DNA from: Lineus longissimus
Taxonomy: Eukaryota > Nemertea > Pilidiophora > Heteronemertea > Lineidae
Direction: 5' to 3'
Length of the DNA: 64,000 bases
NCBI RefSeq assembly: GCF_910592395.1
Contig: NC_088317.1
Location: 8,992,001-9,056,000, forward strand
The stretch's first letter is position 1. Each line of letters begins with the position of its first letter. Made by a program: the position numbers and the translations under genes. The notes below the pieces were generated by a model. The model saw only the letters and a program-made list of their open reading frames with translations. It ran no database searches and was not told the DNA's origin. This document shows, one piece after another, positions 55,616-64,000 of the stretch.

Positions 55616-56880
55616 CTAATCTGAAATGTTTGGATTTTCGAATTTTTCACTGTCTCGCACACTATCAGTATAGTTGGATATAAGGAGGAGTAAAATTCCT
55701 TTGATTGAGCGTTTTGGGTCATTTATATTTTCATTGATTAGAGTGGCAAAACTCCTTCTAAGATCCTTGGTGATCTCAGTCTTCTTGCATGCGGCAGAAT
55801 CCTGGACCATGAACAGCGAGATCGAGAAGCGGATCAACGCGTTTGAAATGAACAGTTACAGGAGACTGCTCGGCATACACTATACCACGCACACCACCAA
55901 CATCCGAGTAAGAGAGCTGGTCATCCAGTACATCGGGCGCCATGATAGCCTCCTAACCATTGCCAAGAAGAGAAAGCCGAGGTGGTTCGGCAACGTCACC
56001 AGAGCCAAGGGAGCGCTAGCCAATACCATCCTGCAGGGCACAGTAGAGGGGAACCGACGATGTGGCCGACCAAAGAGAATTTGGATGGACGATGTGAAGG
56101 ACTGGACCGGAAGGAAGACCAGTGACCTGATCCGCCTCGCGGAAGACAGAACCATATGGTCCCGAATTGTCGATAAAACAGGGTCGCCCCAATGGCCGCA
56201 TGGCTGCGGGATATGATGACGATGATGAGAGTGGCACATCTACACTCAGGTTCTTAAAATGGTCTATCCAATCATAGAAGACAGAATAACCAGAATTGTA
56301 GTTACTGAGCAATTGTCTAGCAATTCTCTCGTCTGTGGCAGTGTCAAATTCCAGACAGATATGTTTAAGGTCATAATTCATACTTGCAGTTGTGGTTGTA
56401 AAGATTACATCCTCCTTTGGCACCAAGGTCAGGTCAAATATTATGGCCTCTTGAATGGGAAATTTGTAAAACGGACATTGGTTGGTAGCAGTTCAAAGTC
56501 AATTGGAATTTTGTACTTCTTATCAAAGACTTCTTTCAGGGTTTTCTCACTGATAGTTTCACCGGTAATATCAACCAAAGCCACACCAGATCTTAATTCG
56601 CTGATGTTACTAATCTATATCCCTTGAAAGATCCGTTTTTTTCAATCCTCATTTGTTAACCACAGGTCTTTGTAAGTGGCATATAAGCTGTAATTATCCA
56701 CTTCAAGTGTCTTTTAAGATTACGACCTAGTTATTTACTACTGACTTTTTGTTGTTACCTGAGGGCACAACAGCAACCGAGTAATAAACACTACCAGGTA
56801 CGAAAAAAGTATTTTCATTTAACTTTGGAATTCTCACATACAGAATTTCCTTTGGTTGCGCCGATGAGGGATTGTGAGTT
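55616..56880 (-). pseudogene. Major capsid protein-like remnant (double jelly roll, Polinton/adintovirus type)
   Basis: Minus-strand fragments in the order expected of an adintovirus/Polinton hexon: VRIPKLNENTFFVPGSVYYS (about 56845-56785), then after a break ELRSGVALVDITGETISEK and YKIPIDFELLP (about 56600-56490), then EDVIFTTTTASMNYDLKHI and ARQLLSNYNSGYSVFYDW (56415-56260). After the inserted LINE come RSIKGILLLL and DSVRDSEKFENPNIS (about 55710-55620). A 'PGS/PGT after a basic beta-strand start', 'IPIDFEL' and 'KGI-L...RDSE-F-NP-I' are features I recall for this capsid family. The gene is broken by stops, frameshifts and the LINE, and its C-terminus is missing. Capsid identity is an inference from these motifs. 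Confidence 0.65.
55740..56236 (+). mobile_element. 5'-truncated LINE 3' end inserted in the capsid-like gene
   Basis: Plus-strand coding for the C-terminal tail of a LINE polyprotein: FLHAAESWTMNSEIEKRINA, RRLLGIHYTTHT, KRKPRWFGNVTRA, CGRPKRIWMDDVKDWTG, stop at 56214-56216. A (GATGAT)-type tail follows. AGAGTGGCA occurs at 55740-55748 and again at 56228-56236, a 9-bp target-site duplication. The capsid-like sequence continues on both sides. Only the last 160 codons are present, the usual 5' truncation. RTE-like or a related clade. Confidence 0.85.
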
Positions 56881-56905
56881 ATAACATGATGATGATGTTC
56901 AGAGG

Positions 56906-57064
56906 ATGGCTGCCAAGAAAGATTTTGAGAAGGATTTCTTCAAATTAATGGACAATGCCTTCTACGGGAAAACGTGTGAAAACAAAAGGAAGAGGAAAGA
57001 TGTTGAATTGGTGACGGACCGCGAGGCTGCTCTGAGGCTGCACGCCAATCCTAATTTCGCAAAT
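56906..57064 (+). pseudogene. Family B DNA polymerase fragment (motif B region)
   Basis: Encodes FEKDFFKLMDNAFYGKTCEN then DVELVTDREAALRLHANPNF, closely resembling the motif B region of the polymerase at about 16160-16295 (FEKDYFKLMNNAFYGKT, ELVTDGEIAKNF). By eye about 60% of residues agree, so it is a related but distinct lineage. It lies next to the start of the capsid-like remnant, in the opposite orientation. It is cut at 57064-57070, where the inverted-repeat element begins. Confidence 0.85.
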
Positions 57065-57072
57065 AACGCAAA

Positions 57073-57548
57073 TAGTAGGTATAATGTCCCTTTTAAACGC
57101 CCAAAGTCCGAGGCCCAAAGTCCGAGGGTCCCGGGTGCATCATTCGACGCCCGCGACAAATGCCCTCCCGTGGTATTGTGCTTGAAGACTTTTTTCGGCG
57201 CTTCGTGTAAGCGCTCAAAAATTCGGGGCTATCCGTCCGCGCTGTCCACGGGAGGGCATTTGTCGGGTAGCAGAGTACAAGCAGCCCGATTCCGCAACGA
57301 GCACAGATTAATGTGCACTCTTATTCGCGCTCCTCCTGAGGTTTTACTACGGCTGTTGTCAATAGGGTCTCCACCATCGAGGAAGTCTGTTCGGGGCAAA
57401 TAGCCTACTGAAGCATTCTGTTGCTATCACTGGGATGTTATCAGTGTCTAGGCAATCCTTGTCATTGACTATGCATAGAGACTGTTCATCCTAGCTAAAA
57501 TTATGACGCGAATTGCCTCGACTCGTCGCCACATTTTAGGGATCCCGT
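57073..57548 (+). repeat. Left terminal inverted repeat
   Basis: Pairs with 59748-60250 in inverted orientation along its whole length, with scattered substitutions and small indels. Confidence 0.85.
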
Positions 57549-57904
57549 CTCTTTATGAACACATTTTGAAAGAAATACATTCTTGTTTGACACCACAGCC
57601 GCAAAGACGAACGCTTATATTCAAAGGGAGAATTGTTAATATTCAAGGTCATTTTCCAAGCAGTGCGTTAACATCTTGTTTTAGACAACGCAACGTACAG
57701 TCGCTACTATATTTTATCGATTCGTTTTTTGCACCCAAGGCAGACAGGGGTGAAAGACCGCTTGTTAAATTAGATTCGGAGGCAACGGAAAAGCTGTCCA
57801 TGCGTGGTCTTTACAAAAAATATTTGACAAAGAAATACACAAATAAAACAACCGCGCGCAGCTTAAAACAAACTAACCCTTCGATAAGAAAACAACATTT
57901 ATAA
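57503..57904 (+). CDS. Hypothetical 133-residue frame in the TIR element
   Basis: Starts inside the left inverted repeat and runs to 57904. The product is basic and ends with a Lys/Thr-rich tail (KKYLTKKYTNKTTARSLKQT). No domain recognised. Its first 15 codons are repeat sequence. It could be a relic of an element gene or chance; low confidence. Confidence 0.25.
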   Translation: MTRIASTRRHILGIPSLYEHILKEIHSCLTPQPQRRTLIFKGRIVNIQGHFPSSALTSCFRQRNVQSLLYFIDSFFAPKADRGERPLVKLDSEATEKLSMRGLYKKYLTKKYTNKTTARSLKQTNPSIRKQHL

Positions 57905-59747
57905 CAAAACAGTTTAAAAGAAGCTTGCTGGAGCTGACACGCCTTTAAACAATTAAACATCTCTTTTAATAGCCCCTTCTCGCTATCAAAAACAAACAAC
58001 TGAAAGAGAAATTTTATTCTTTCTTTCAGAAAAATGTCTCAGTGCATCATCTGTCAACTGCGGGCAGAGGGATTCAATACTCAGACTTTCTGCCCCTTTG
58101 ATGTCCTACGACAAACGGGGCGATTTTAATTCATCTATTGCAATATGACCATTTTGGTTTCGAAGAATACTTTGAATACATGCGCACAAAATTCAGATCA
58201 CCGAGAGGATAGGTAGGGATCAAAATAACATGACTCTTCGTATCAAGTTCGCGCGATATTCCCCACGAGGGATCGAACCAATGTGGCCCTCGTCAAATGC
58301 TGGGACACTGGAGCTCTACGCGTGCGAGATGGTCTCTGTCGAATAGGGGGCAGGTTCACAACCGTGCCCACAGACATTGTTCTTTTCATTCCGGCTGGAC
58401 ATTTTGGTATGATCAGGGGGTGGCAGATTTAACCTATAGTCATAACATTTGTATTTATCCCAGCGTCATTGAAAAAAAGAGGAGACTGTATCGCCCACTT
58501 AATTATACTTTCGTGCGGTAACATGCATTTGACAGAAATTCCTGCTCCCAATGATAGGCAATGCCGTAAATTTTAAAGGATCACTGCCGGGATCACTGTT
58601 GCTGTTGTTGTATATATTTTTTGTAAATGAATTATATAACCTGTACTTTGAACATATGAATACTAGTATATGAGTGGAAAGGAATCGCTCCTGTTGTCTG
58701 TTGTATGTTGTCTCTTGTTTGTATCATGTAGCAGAGAAAGGCAAGAGAGCAGTTGCCAAATGTCTTTGCTCATAAGAGATTTTTTGTGAGCTGTCGAATC
58801 GTTTATTCTTTAAGATCTTTGACACAACGATATCCCCGATCTTGACTTATGGGGCCATGAGGAGTTCACGTCAATTGAATGAGTGCACTATTATGCATGC
58901 AAGCGTGTTATGAATGTTTCAACAAAGGCCCATAATACTGCGGCTTTGGGAGATTGCGGCCGCCGTAAGTATTTTCCTATAGCAAAGCCAAGATTCAGAA
59001 ATACTGGTTACGATTGATACACTATTTATATGTCTTGTATTTGCATTTGTACGACCAACCGCTCTATCATTATTTATCAATATCATGTCTACAAAACGTT
59101 ATGAAATTTTACGAAATTTATCGGCCACGTATCTGCAAAAAGTAAAAGAGCAGAGGCGTTAGTGTATGTGTATTACTATGTACATAAGTATCATCGTGTC
59201 TTCCTATTGTATTATCCCGCTGTATATGTCTATATTTTAATGCTGCAAAAAATGTGGCCTAAAAATCAGCTGAAATAAATTGAATTGTATTGATAGACAA
59301 ACCACAAGGGTGTCGCTAAGTGAAAACACATTTTGAAATTAAGAAAGTGTTCGCTGCTAAAATTACCTTTTTGTCAGTTGTTTATAAGATCATGCTAGAT
59401 ATTGCCACTGAGCGTTCCCACTCCAGAGAAGGAGCAACGAAATAAAAAGGGAAAAAGAACATGCATGATGCGCTTCAATGTGTCATGTTCAATATTGCAC
59501 TGTCCCTATTTCTCGTCTAGATTTGAAAATGTGTACTTGGAAATTAGAAATAAAAGTGTTTTTCCATAATACGTCGTATATGAGTTGTTCTTTCTTCATG
59601 TGCATGTCAAAATATCCACCCTTCTATCAGGAAAAGGGTGGAGCAAGAGAGTTGTCCGGTCCTCCTCTTCCCGCGCTATACAAACCCGGCCACCATGCGA
59701 GACGAAGAGGACAGACCTCGTTGCTTTGGAGCTAACGGACATTGAGG

Positions 59748-60250
59748 AAACGGGGCCCCTAAAATGTGGCGACGAGTCGAGGCAATTCGCGTCATAATTT
59801 GAGCTAGGATGAGCAGTCTTTATGCATAGTCAATGACAAGGATTGCCTAGACACTGGTAACATCCCAGTTATAGCAACATAATGCTTCAGTAGGCTATTT
59901 GCCCCGAACAGACTTCCCCGATGGTGGAGACCCTAATTGATCCACACTCTTTGCTCTGCTCGGCTTGTGACAGCAGCCCAAAAAACCTCAGGAGGAGCAC
60001 GAAGAAGAGAGCAGATTAATCTGTGCTCGTTGCGGCATCGGGCTGCTTGTACGCTGCTACGCAACGAATGCCCTTCCGTGGACAGCGCGGACGGATAGCG
60101 CCGAATTTTTGAGCGCTTACATGAAGCGCGGAAAAAAAATTTAAAGCACAATATCACGGGAGGGCATTTATCGCGGGCGTCGAATGATGCGCATTTCAAT
60201 GCCCCGGGACCCTTGGACTTTGGGCGTTGAAAGGGACATTATACCTACTA
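59748..60250 (-). repeat. Right terminal inverted repeat
   Basis: Reverse complement of 57073-57548. The outer end CATTATACCTACTA is followed by CC and then AACGCA. Confidence 0.85.
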
Positions 60251-60258
60251 CCAACGCA

Positions 60259-60728
60259 GCTGTCTGGCAACAATTTTGTTCCTCCGCAGTGAGCTTAACT
60301 CAACAACGGGAAGAGCCCTGTTGTGCTACTTTTAGGAATAATTGACTTGCCTCACAGGGCTATATAAAGCCACCCAATGCAACAATAAGTGACGGGAAAA
60401 GATAATCGATAGACTATGCGGTCTGGAAAAGTTACCAAACAGTCTCTGCTATTTAAGTAGATATATCCTTAGTGGGAGGGACTTAATTCTCCTATTATAT
60501 TTCAATGGAAAGAGCATTCTGTCTGTGACACAAACAACAATGATGTAAAATAAGCTGCAGGTTTTAGAAATATGAGCTGCATATTTAACGATATATTGGT
60601 TTGATGAAATGGTGAAGTCAGAAAAAAAGTCCCACTCCCTGGGATATGTTTCACCTTCTAAACTATTATCTAAATTCGTGTTCAACAATCACATATAAAC
60701 ATCAAGCAAAATACATTGTAGTAAAACG
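60259..60728. other. Short non-coding spacer
   Basis: No gene or repeat recognised between the TIR element and composite repeat copy 7. The right flank does not read as a continuation of the polymerase fragment on the left flank. Confidence 0.45.
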
Positions 60729-61170
60729 GCCAAGGGCCATTGTACTTACCGTATAGGTATTTTGTGGTTAGGAATTTATCCTGGTTATGAAACATGCTAC
60801 ATGTATAGTATACAGGTCAAACCAAAGTCAGTATGACATGTGATGTATGCTTGCTTGGAGTACCTACCATGAAATATCATCGAAAACAAGTCACTAATAA
60901 GCGAGATATTGCACTTTTTACCTTTTTATGTTTTGGCCTCCTGGTGGCCATGTTAAGAATCAGATCGGATCGAAATTGGGTCTCCAAGGTAACATGAGGT
61001 AGGGAGTCATGTGCACCAAATTTCAAGTTCATAGCTTTAGCAATAAGAACCGTGTCATAGTTACCCTCAAATGGCCAATATGCCACTTTATCCTGTTTAC
61101 CTTGAAAATTAGGTCAAATCAAAAACCCGTATAATATGTAATGTATCCTTGCTGGGAGAACTAATAGAGC
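60729..61170 (+). mobile_element. Composite (GAC)n repeat family, copy 7 (truncated)
   Basis: Head AACGGCCAAGGGCCATTGTAC at about 60726, then one monomer (AAGCGAGATATTGCACTTTTTACC; TTGGCCTCCTGGTGGCC; AGGTCAAATCAAAAACCCG). The sequence stops being family-like after TGTATCCTTGCTGGGAG at about 61160, where the foldback element starts. (GAC)n and the hairpin end are missing. Confidence 0.65.
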
Positions 61171-61173
61171 TGC

Positions 61174-63974
61174 TAGGCACCAGAATCGTTCAGTTTTTGC
61201 AGAAAGCATGAAACTTTGCACAGGGGTAGTTCTACCGATGGGATACATAAAAAACCCATAAGACTTAATGGTTGTCTGACAGACGTCCGCCATATTGGAT
61301 TCCAAGATGTCTGAAACCTACAACACATACTCCTCAATATCTCCAAAACTACAGCAGATGTGGACATAATTTTAAGTGCTACCTCTATCTTTTCTGGGTC
61401 AAGGTACAATATGGAATCATTTCTGAATGTGTGCATACTGGCAGCCATCTTGGATTCTAAGATTCCAAGATGGCTGCCGCATGGGATCTTGTAATGTCCA
61501 TAACTTTAAAGGTAAGGAGATAGTAATGTTCTGTTTGTTGCTAATCCCCAATTTTCAGGGTTAAGGAATCTCATAAAACCAATTTCAGATGGCTGCCGCA
61601 AGGGATCTTGTGATGGCCATAACTTTAAAGATAAGATCGACAGAAATGTTCTGTTTGTTGCTAACCCCAAATTTTCAGGGTCAAGGAATCTCATAAAACC
61701 AATTTCATGTCCATTTGACGTCTGTCATCTTGGATTTCAATTTGGCAGAATTTTGGATCAACTTCTAACGTAAGCAACATGCTATAGTCTTTTCAAAGTC
61801 TAAACCTACTTTTTTTGGGCAATGAACATAGTCATACCATTTCTGTCCGAATCCAATGTCAGTCATTTTGAAATCCAAGATGGCGACAATAACATCTAAA
61901 TATTTTGAATCCCTATGTTGGTAGTTGCAATTGAAAAGTCATTCAAATACCAATATTAGCTTTCCATTGAAGAACTTTGGCAACTCCGCTTTTGACACAG
62001 TCAATGTCTGTTCAAGCTTCAGCAAGTTAACCCTCTAGCTTCCGAGCCGGATGGCACCATACCGCCCGTAGCCACCAATGTTTAAAACTACCGCCCTACG
62101 ATATCCAAGCGGCCGCAAAATGAAGTAACACCACAGGGGCGACGTTTAGAGTGTAATATTCATAATAAAAATTGTTCCTAAGTGGTTTGCTGTACATTTC
62201 CCAAGTAATATAGGGCTACAGCGAGTTGGCTAGTCAGCCTTCTGACCCCATTCATGTATTCATGTACAGGAGACTGCTGGGTTGTGTTTTTCGATCAATA
62301 TTAGGTTAGACTATCGTACATTAGGGTTTATCTGTGGATTTTTTTATGAGGTAGGAACATCTCATGATTATATTGTTCAAGGGCCTTTTTATGAATTTTC
62401 ACTAAATTGCTGTCAATACCAGGGGGTTAAAATGAAAAATCAATGATATCCATTTGTAGACCTGCATGAGCTAAAGGGTTAAAGTGATGTCGTAATTCAG
62501 AATCCGCAATAACAGCCAAATTTCAGAACCACTTCCACGGCATTTGCACAAGGCAGTGCAGATGGGCTTTAGTGTGGAATTTGCTCTGTAACACTTGCAG
62601 TTCCTCCCGCATGACTTCGTGCATTAGCATGCGATCAGCTCGAAACCGGCTTTCTCGGCAATAGGTATAACTGTCCATTTTGGCCTGAAATTGTTCCCAT
62701 CATTCTCCCAGTCCCAGTGTGTAGGAGTGGGAACTTTCCGAGGCTTTTCAAGGCATTGTCCACAGGTATTGTCGTCATCACCGGTACGACAGTACAATAG
62801 CAAAACTAGCGCTCATGTTTTTCCATAACAACCTCTGGTAGTGTCGGCGACACTTGTGATGACAAGGCAACAAAAGTCTCAGTGATTTATGGCCATGCCA
62901 ACAAGGTAGCCCATGCATATTCCTTGTCATGGTTTGTGAATTATGATGTCGTGTCACAGCCAGACACAGCGTGGAAAAACGGCAAACCTTTTGCCATGTC
63001 AGGGCCAATGCTTCTGGCTAGCTCATGCACACAAATATATCAGAATTCTTTCCATGTAGTCCTGAAAATAGGCAACGGCCAGAACAACAATGTCCGTGTC
63101 AACAGTCCTTACCATAACATCCTTGTATCAAGAATTCATGATATCCTTCACATGGAGCAGAATTCTAGTGTCAGCCTCCTCATATGAACAAGGCTGCAAC
63201 TCATCCAAGTTCAAGTCCGGATTTGGACTCATGGACAGTGGAGAGAATGACTCAATTTTATATTTGTTAGCCCTCTACGCAGTGGTTTTACATGGTGCCC
63301 CCTGGTGTTCATGCCAAAACAGAGCATTCCTATCTGTCTTAGTTTCGAAGCTATGGCCATACATGATCCTATGTGTCGGTCATCGTGGAATCCAATAGGG
63401 TGGACATATGTCAGACTTCCGGTTTGTCTTATTGGCTTCCAGAACCCTAAAAATGTGGGGTTATCAACGAACAAAACATTTCTATCGGTCTTAATTAATG
63501 ATAATAGATATCAGAATGGCGGCCATATTGAAATTCGAAGATGGCGGATGTCAAATGGACACGAAATAAGTTTTTTATGAGATTCCTTGACCCTCAAAAT
63601 AGGGGGTTCGCAACAAACAGAACATTTCTTTCTAGCTTATCTTCAAAGTTATGGACATTACAAGATCCCAAGCGGCAGCCATCTTGGAATCTCAAAATCC
63701 AAGATGGCTGTCAGTATGCACACATTATATAGGGTAGCACTTAGAATTAAGTCCACATCTAATGTAGTTTTGAAGATTTTGAGGTATACAATGTTGTAGA
63801 TGACGGCCATCTTTGAATCCTATATGGTGGACGTATGTCGGACTTCCGGTAGGTCGTATGGGCTTCCTCTCAGGGGACACGAATTTCAGTGTTCCATTTT
63901 TTTTCTGTACCCCCATGAGTAGAAATACCCCTGTACAATTTCATCCTTTCTGCAAAAACTGAACGATTCTGGTG
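61174..63974. mobile_element. Foldback-type element with 450-580 bp inverted arms
   Basis: Outer words CACCAGAATCGTTCAGTTTTTGCAGAAA (left, about 61178) and its complement (right, ends about 63973). Matching words continue inwards: AGATGTGGAC, TGTGTGCATACTG, CAGCCATCTTGGA, GGGATCTTGTAATGTCCATAAC and TGTTCTGTTTGTTGC. Arms are about 75% alike by eye. The left arm has an extra tandem copy of a 119-bp unit (61471-61589, 61590-61708). The interior (about 61760-63500) has no coding frame with a domain. It lies inside or beside composite repeat copy 7. Confidence 0.7.
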
Positions 63975-64000
63975 GAAATCCTGCCTTCGCCGCTCCACTA

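Larger units (their letters stand above)
57071..60252. mobile_element. 3.2-kb element with terminal inverted repeats of about 480 bp
   Basis: The left arm 57073-57548 is the reverse complement of the right arm 59748-60250. Both begin TAGTAGGTATAATGTCCC from the outer end and share AAGTCTGTTCGGGGCAAATAGCCTAC and GCGAATTGCCTCGACTCGTC. AACGCA lies just outside both ends (57065-57070 and 60253-60258), a possible 6-bp target duplication. The two outermost bases differ (AA versus GG), so the ends are not exact. The interior has no transposase, RT or integrase frame. Long TIRs plus 6-bp duplications are typical of Polintons, so this may be a deleted Polinton-type element, but other DNA transposons are possible. 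Confidence 0.7.

Noticed and set aside
1-64000. tRNA, rRNA and host protein-coding exons
   Set aside because: I looked for tRNA-like arms, rRNA core words and spliced domain-bearing frames and found none I could support; exons of unfamiliar genes could be missed by eye.

Overview
The window looks like repeat-rich, AT-leaning nuclear DNA from an animal, most likely a marine invertebrate. The signs are apurinic-endonuclease-type LINEs, several Ty3/Gypsy-like LTR elements with target-site duplications, dispersed tandem-monomer repeats ending in (GAC)n, and no bacterial operons. I cannot name the phylum. I found no convincing host exon, tRNA or rRNA gene. Almost everything recognisable is mobile or viral in origin.

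Layout. 1-4.7 kb is non-coding with small repeats. 4.7-7.1 kb is a complete but coding-damaged LTR element (LTRs of about 360 bp, primer site, polypurine tract, TTAT duplication) carrying one unusual basic-protein gene and no reverse transcriptase. 7.65-8.65 kb is a 155-bp satellite. 8.9-9.4 kb is the 5' end of another Gypsy element. 9.4-13.25 kb (minus) is an L1/Tx1-like LINE. 13.76-20.5 kb is a compact virus-like gene block: a damaged protein-primed-type family B DNA polymerase with a built-in endonuclease-VII-like zinc/HNH module, a split possible minor-capsid gene, then four minus-strand genes with intact frames (TM protein, Gln/Asn-rich protein, zinc-ribbon protein, 47-residue zinc ribbon).

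20.5-45.7 kb is dominated by copies of one composite repeat family: 302-bp monomers, then (GAC)n, then a terminal hairpin. Two recent Gypsy elements sit inside copies of it: Gypsy-1 (26.34-32.02 kb, plus; 112-bp LTRs with one difference) and Gypsy-2 (38.0-44.9 kb, minus; 134-bp LTRs with two differences, AAATG duplication). 45.8-50.7 kb is a LINE (plus) interrupted by a related LINE (minus). 50.7-54.9 kb is non-coding with small repeats.

54.9-60.3 kb holds a second virus-like remnant: a decayed double-jelly-roll major-capsid-like gene (minus), split by a 5'-truncated LINE with a 9-bp target duplication, beside a family B polymerase fragment (plus). Next to it lies a 3.2-kb element with terminal inverted repeats of about 480 bp. 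60.7-64 kb holds another composite-repeat copy and a 2.8-kb foldback-type element.

The two virus-like loci are the most interesting content. Together they show polymerase, a major-capsid-like gene, a possible minor capsid gene and small accessory genes, as expected of Polinton/adintovirus-like endogenous viruses. I saw no integrase, packaging ATPase or protease at either locus. A second notable signal is that most composite-repeat monomers contain a DR3-spaced pair of AGGTCA nuclear-receptor half sites.
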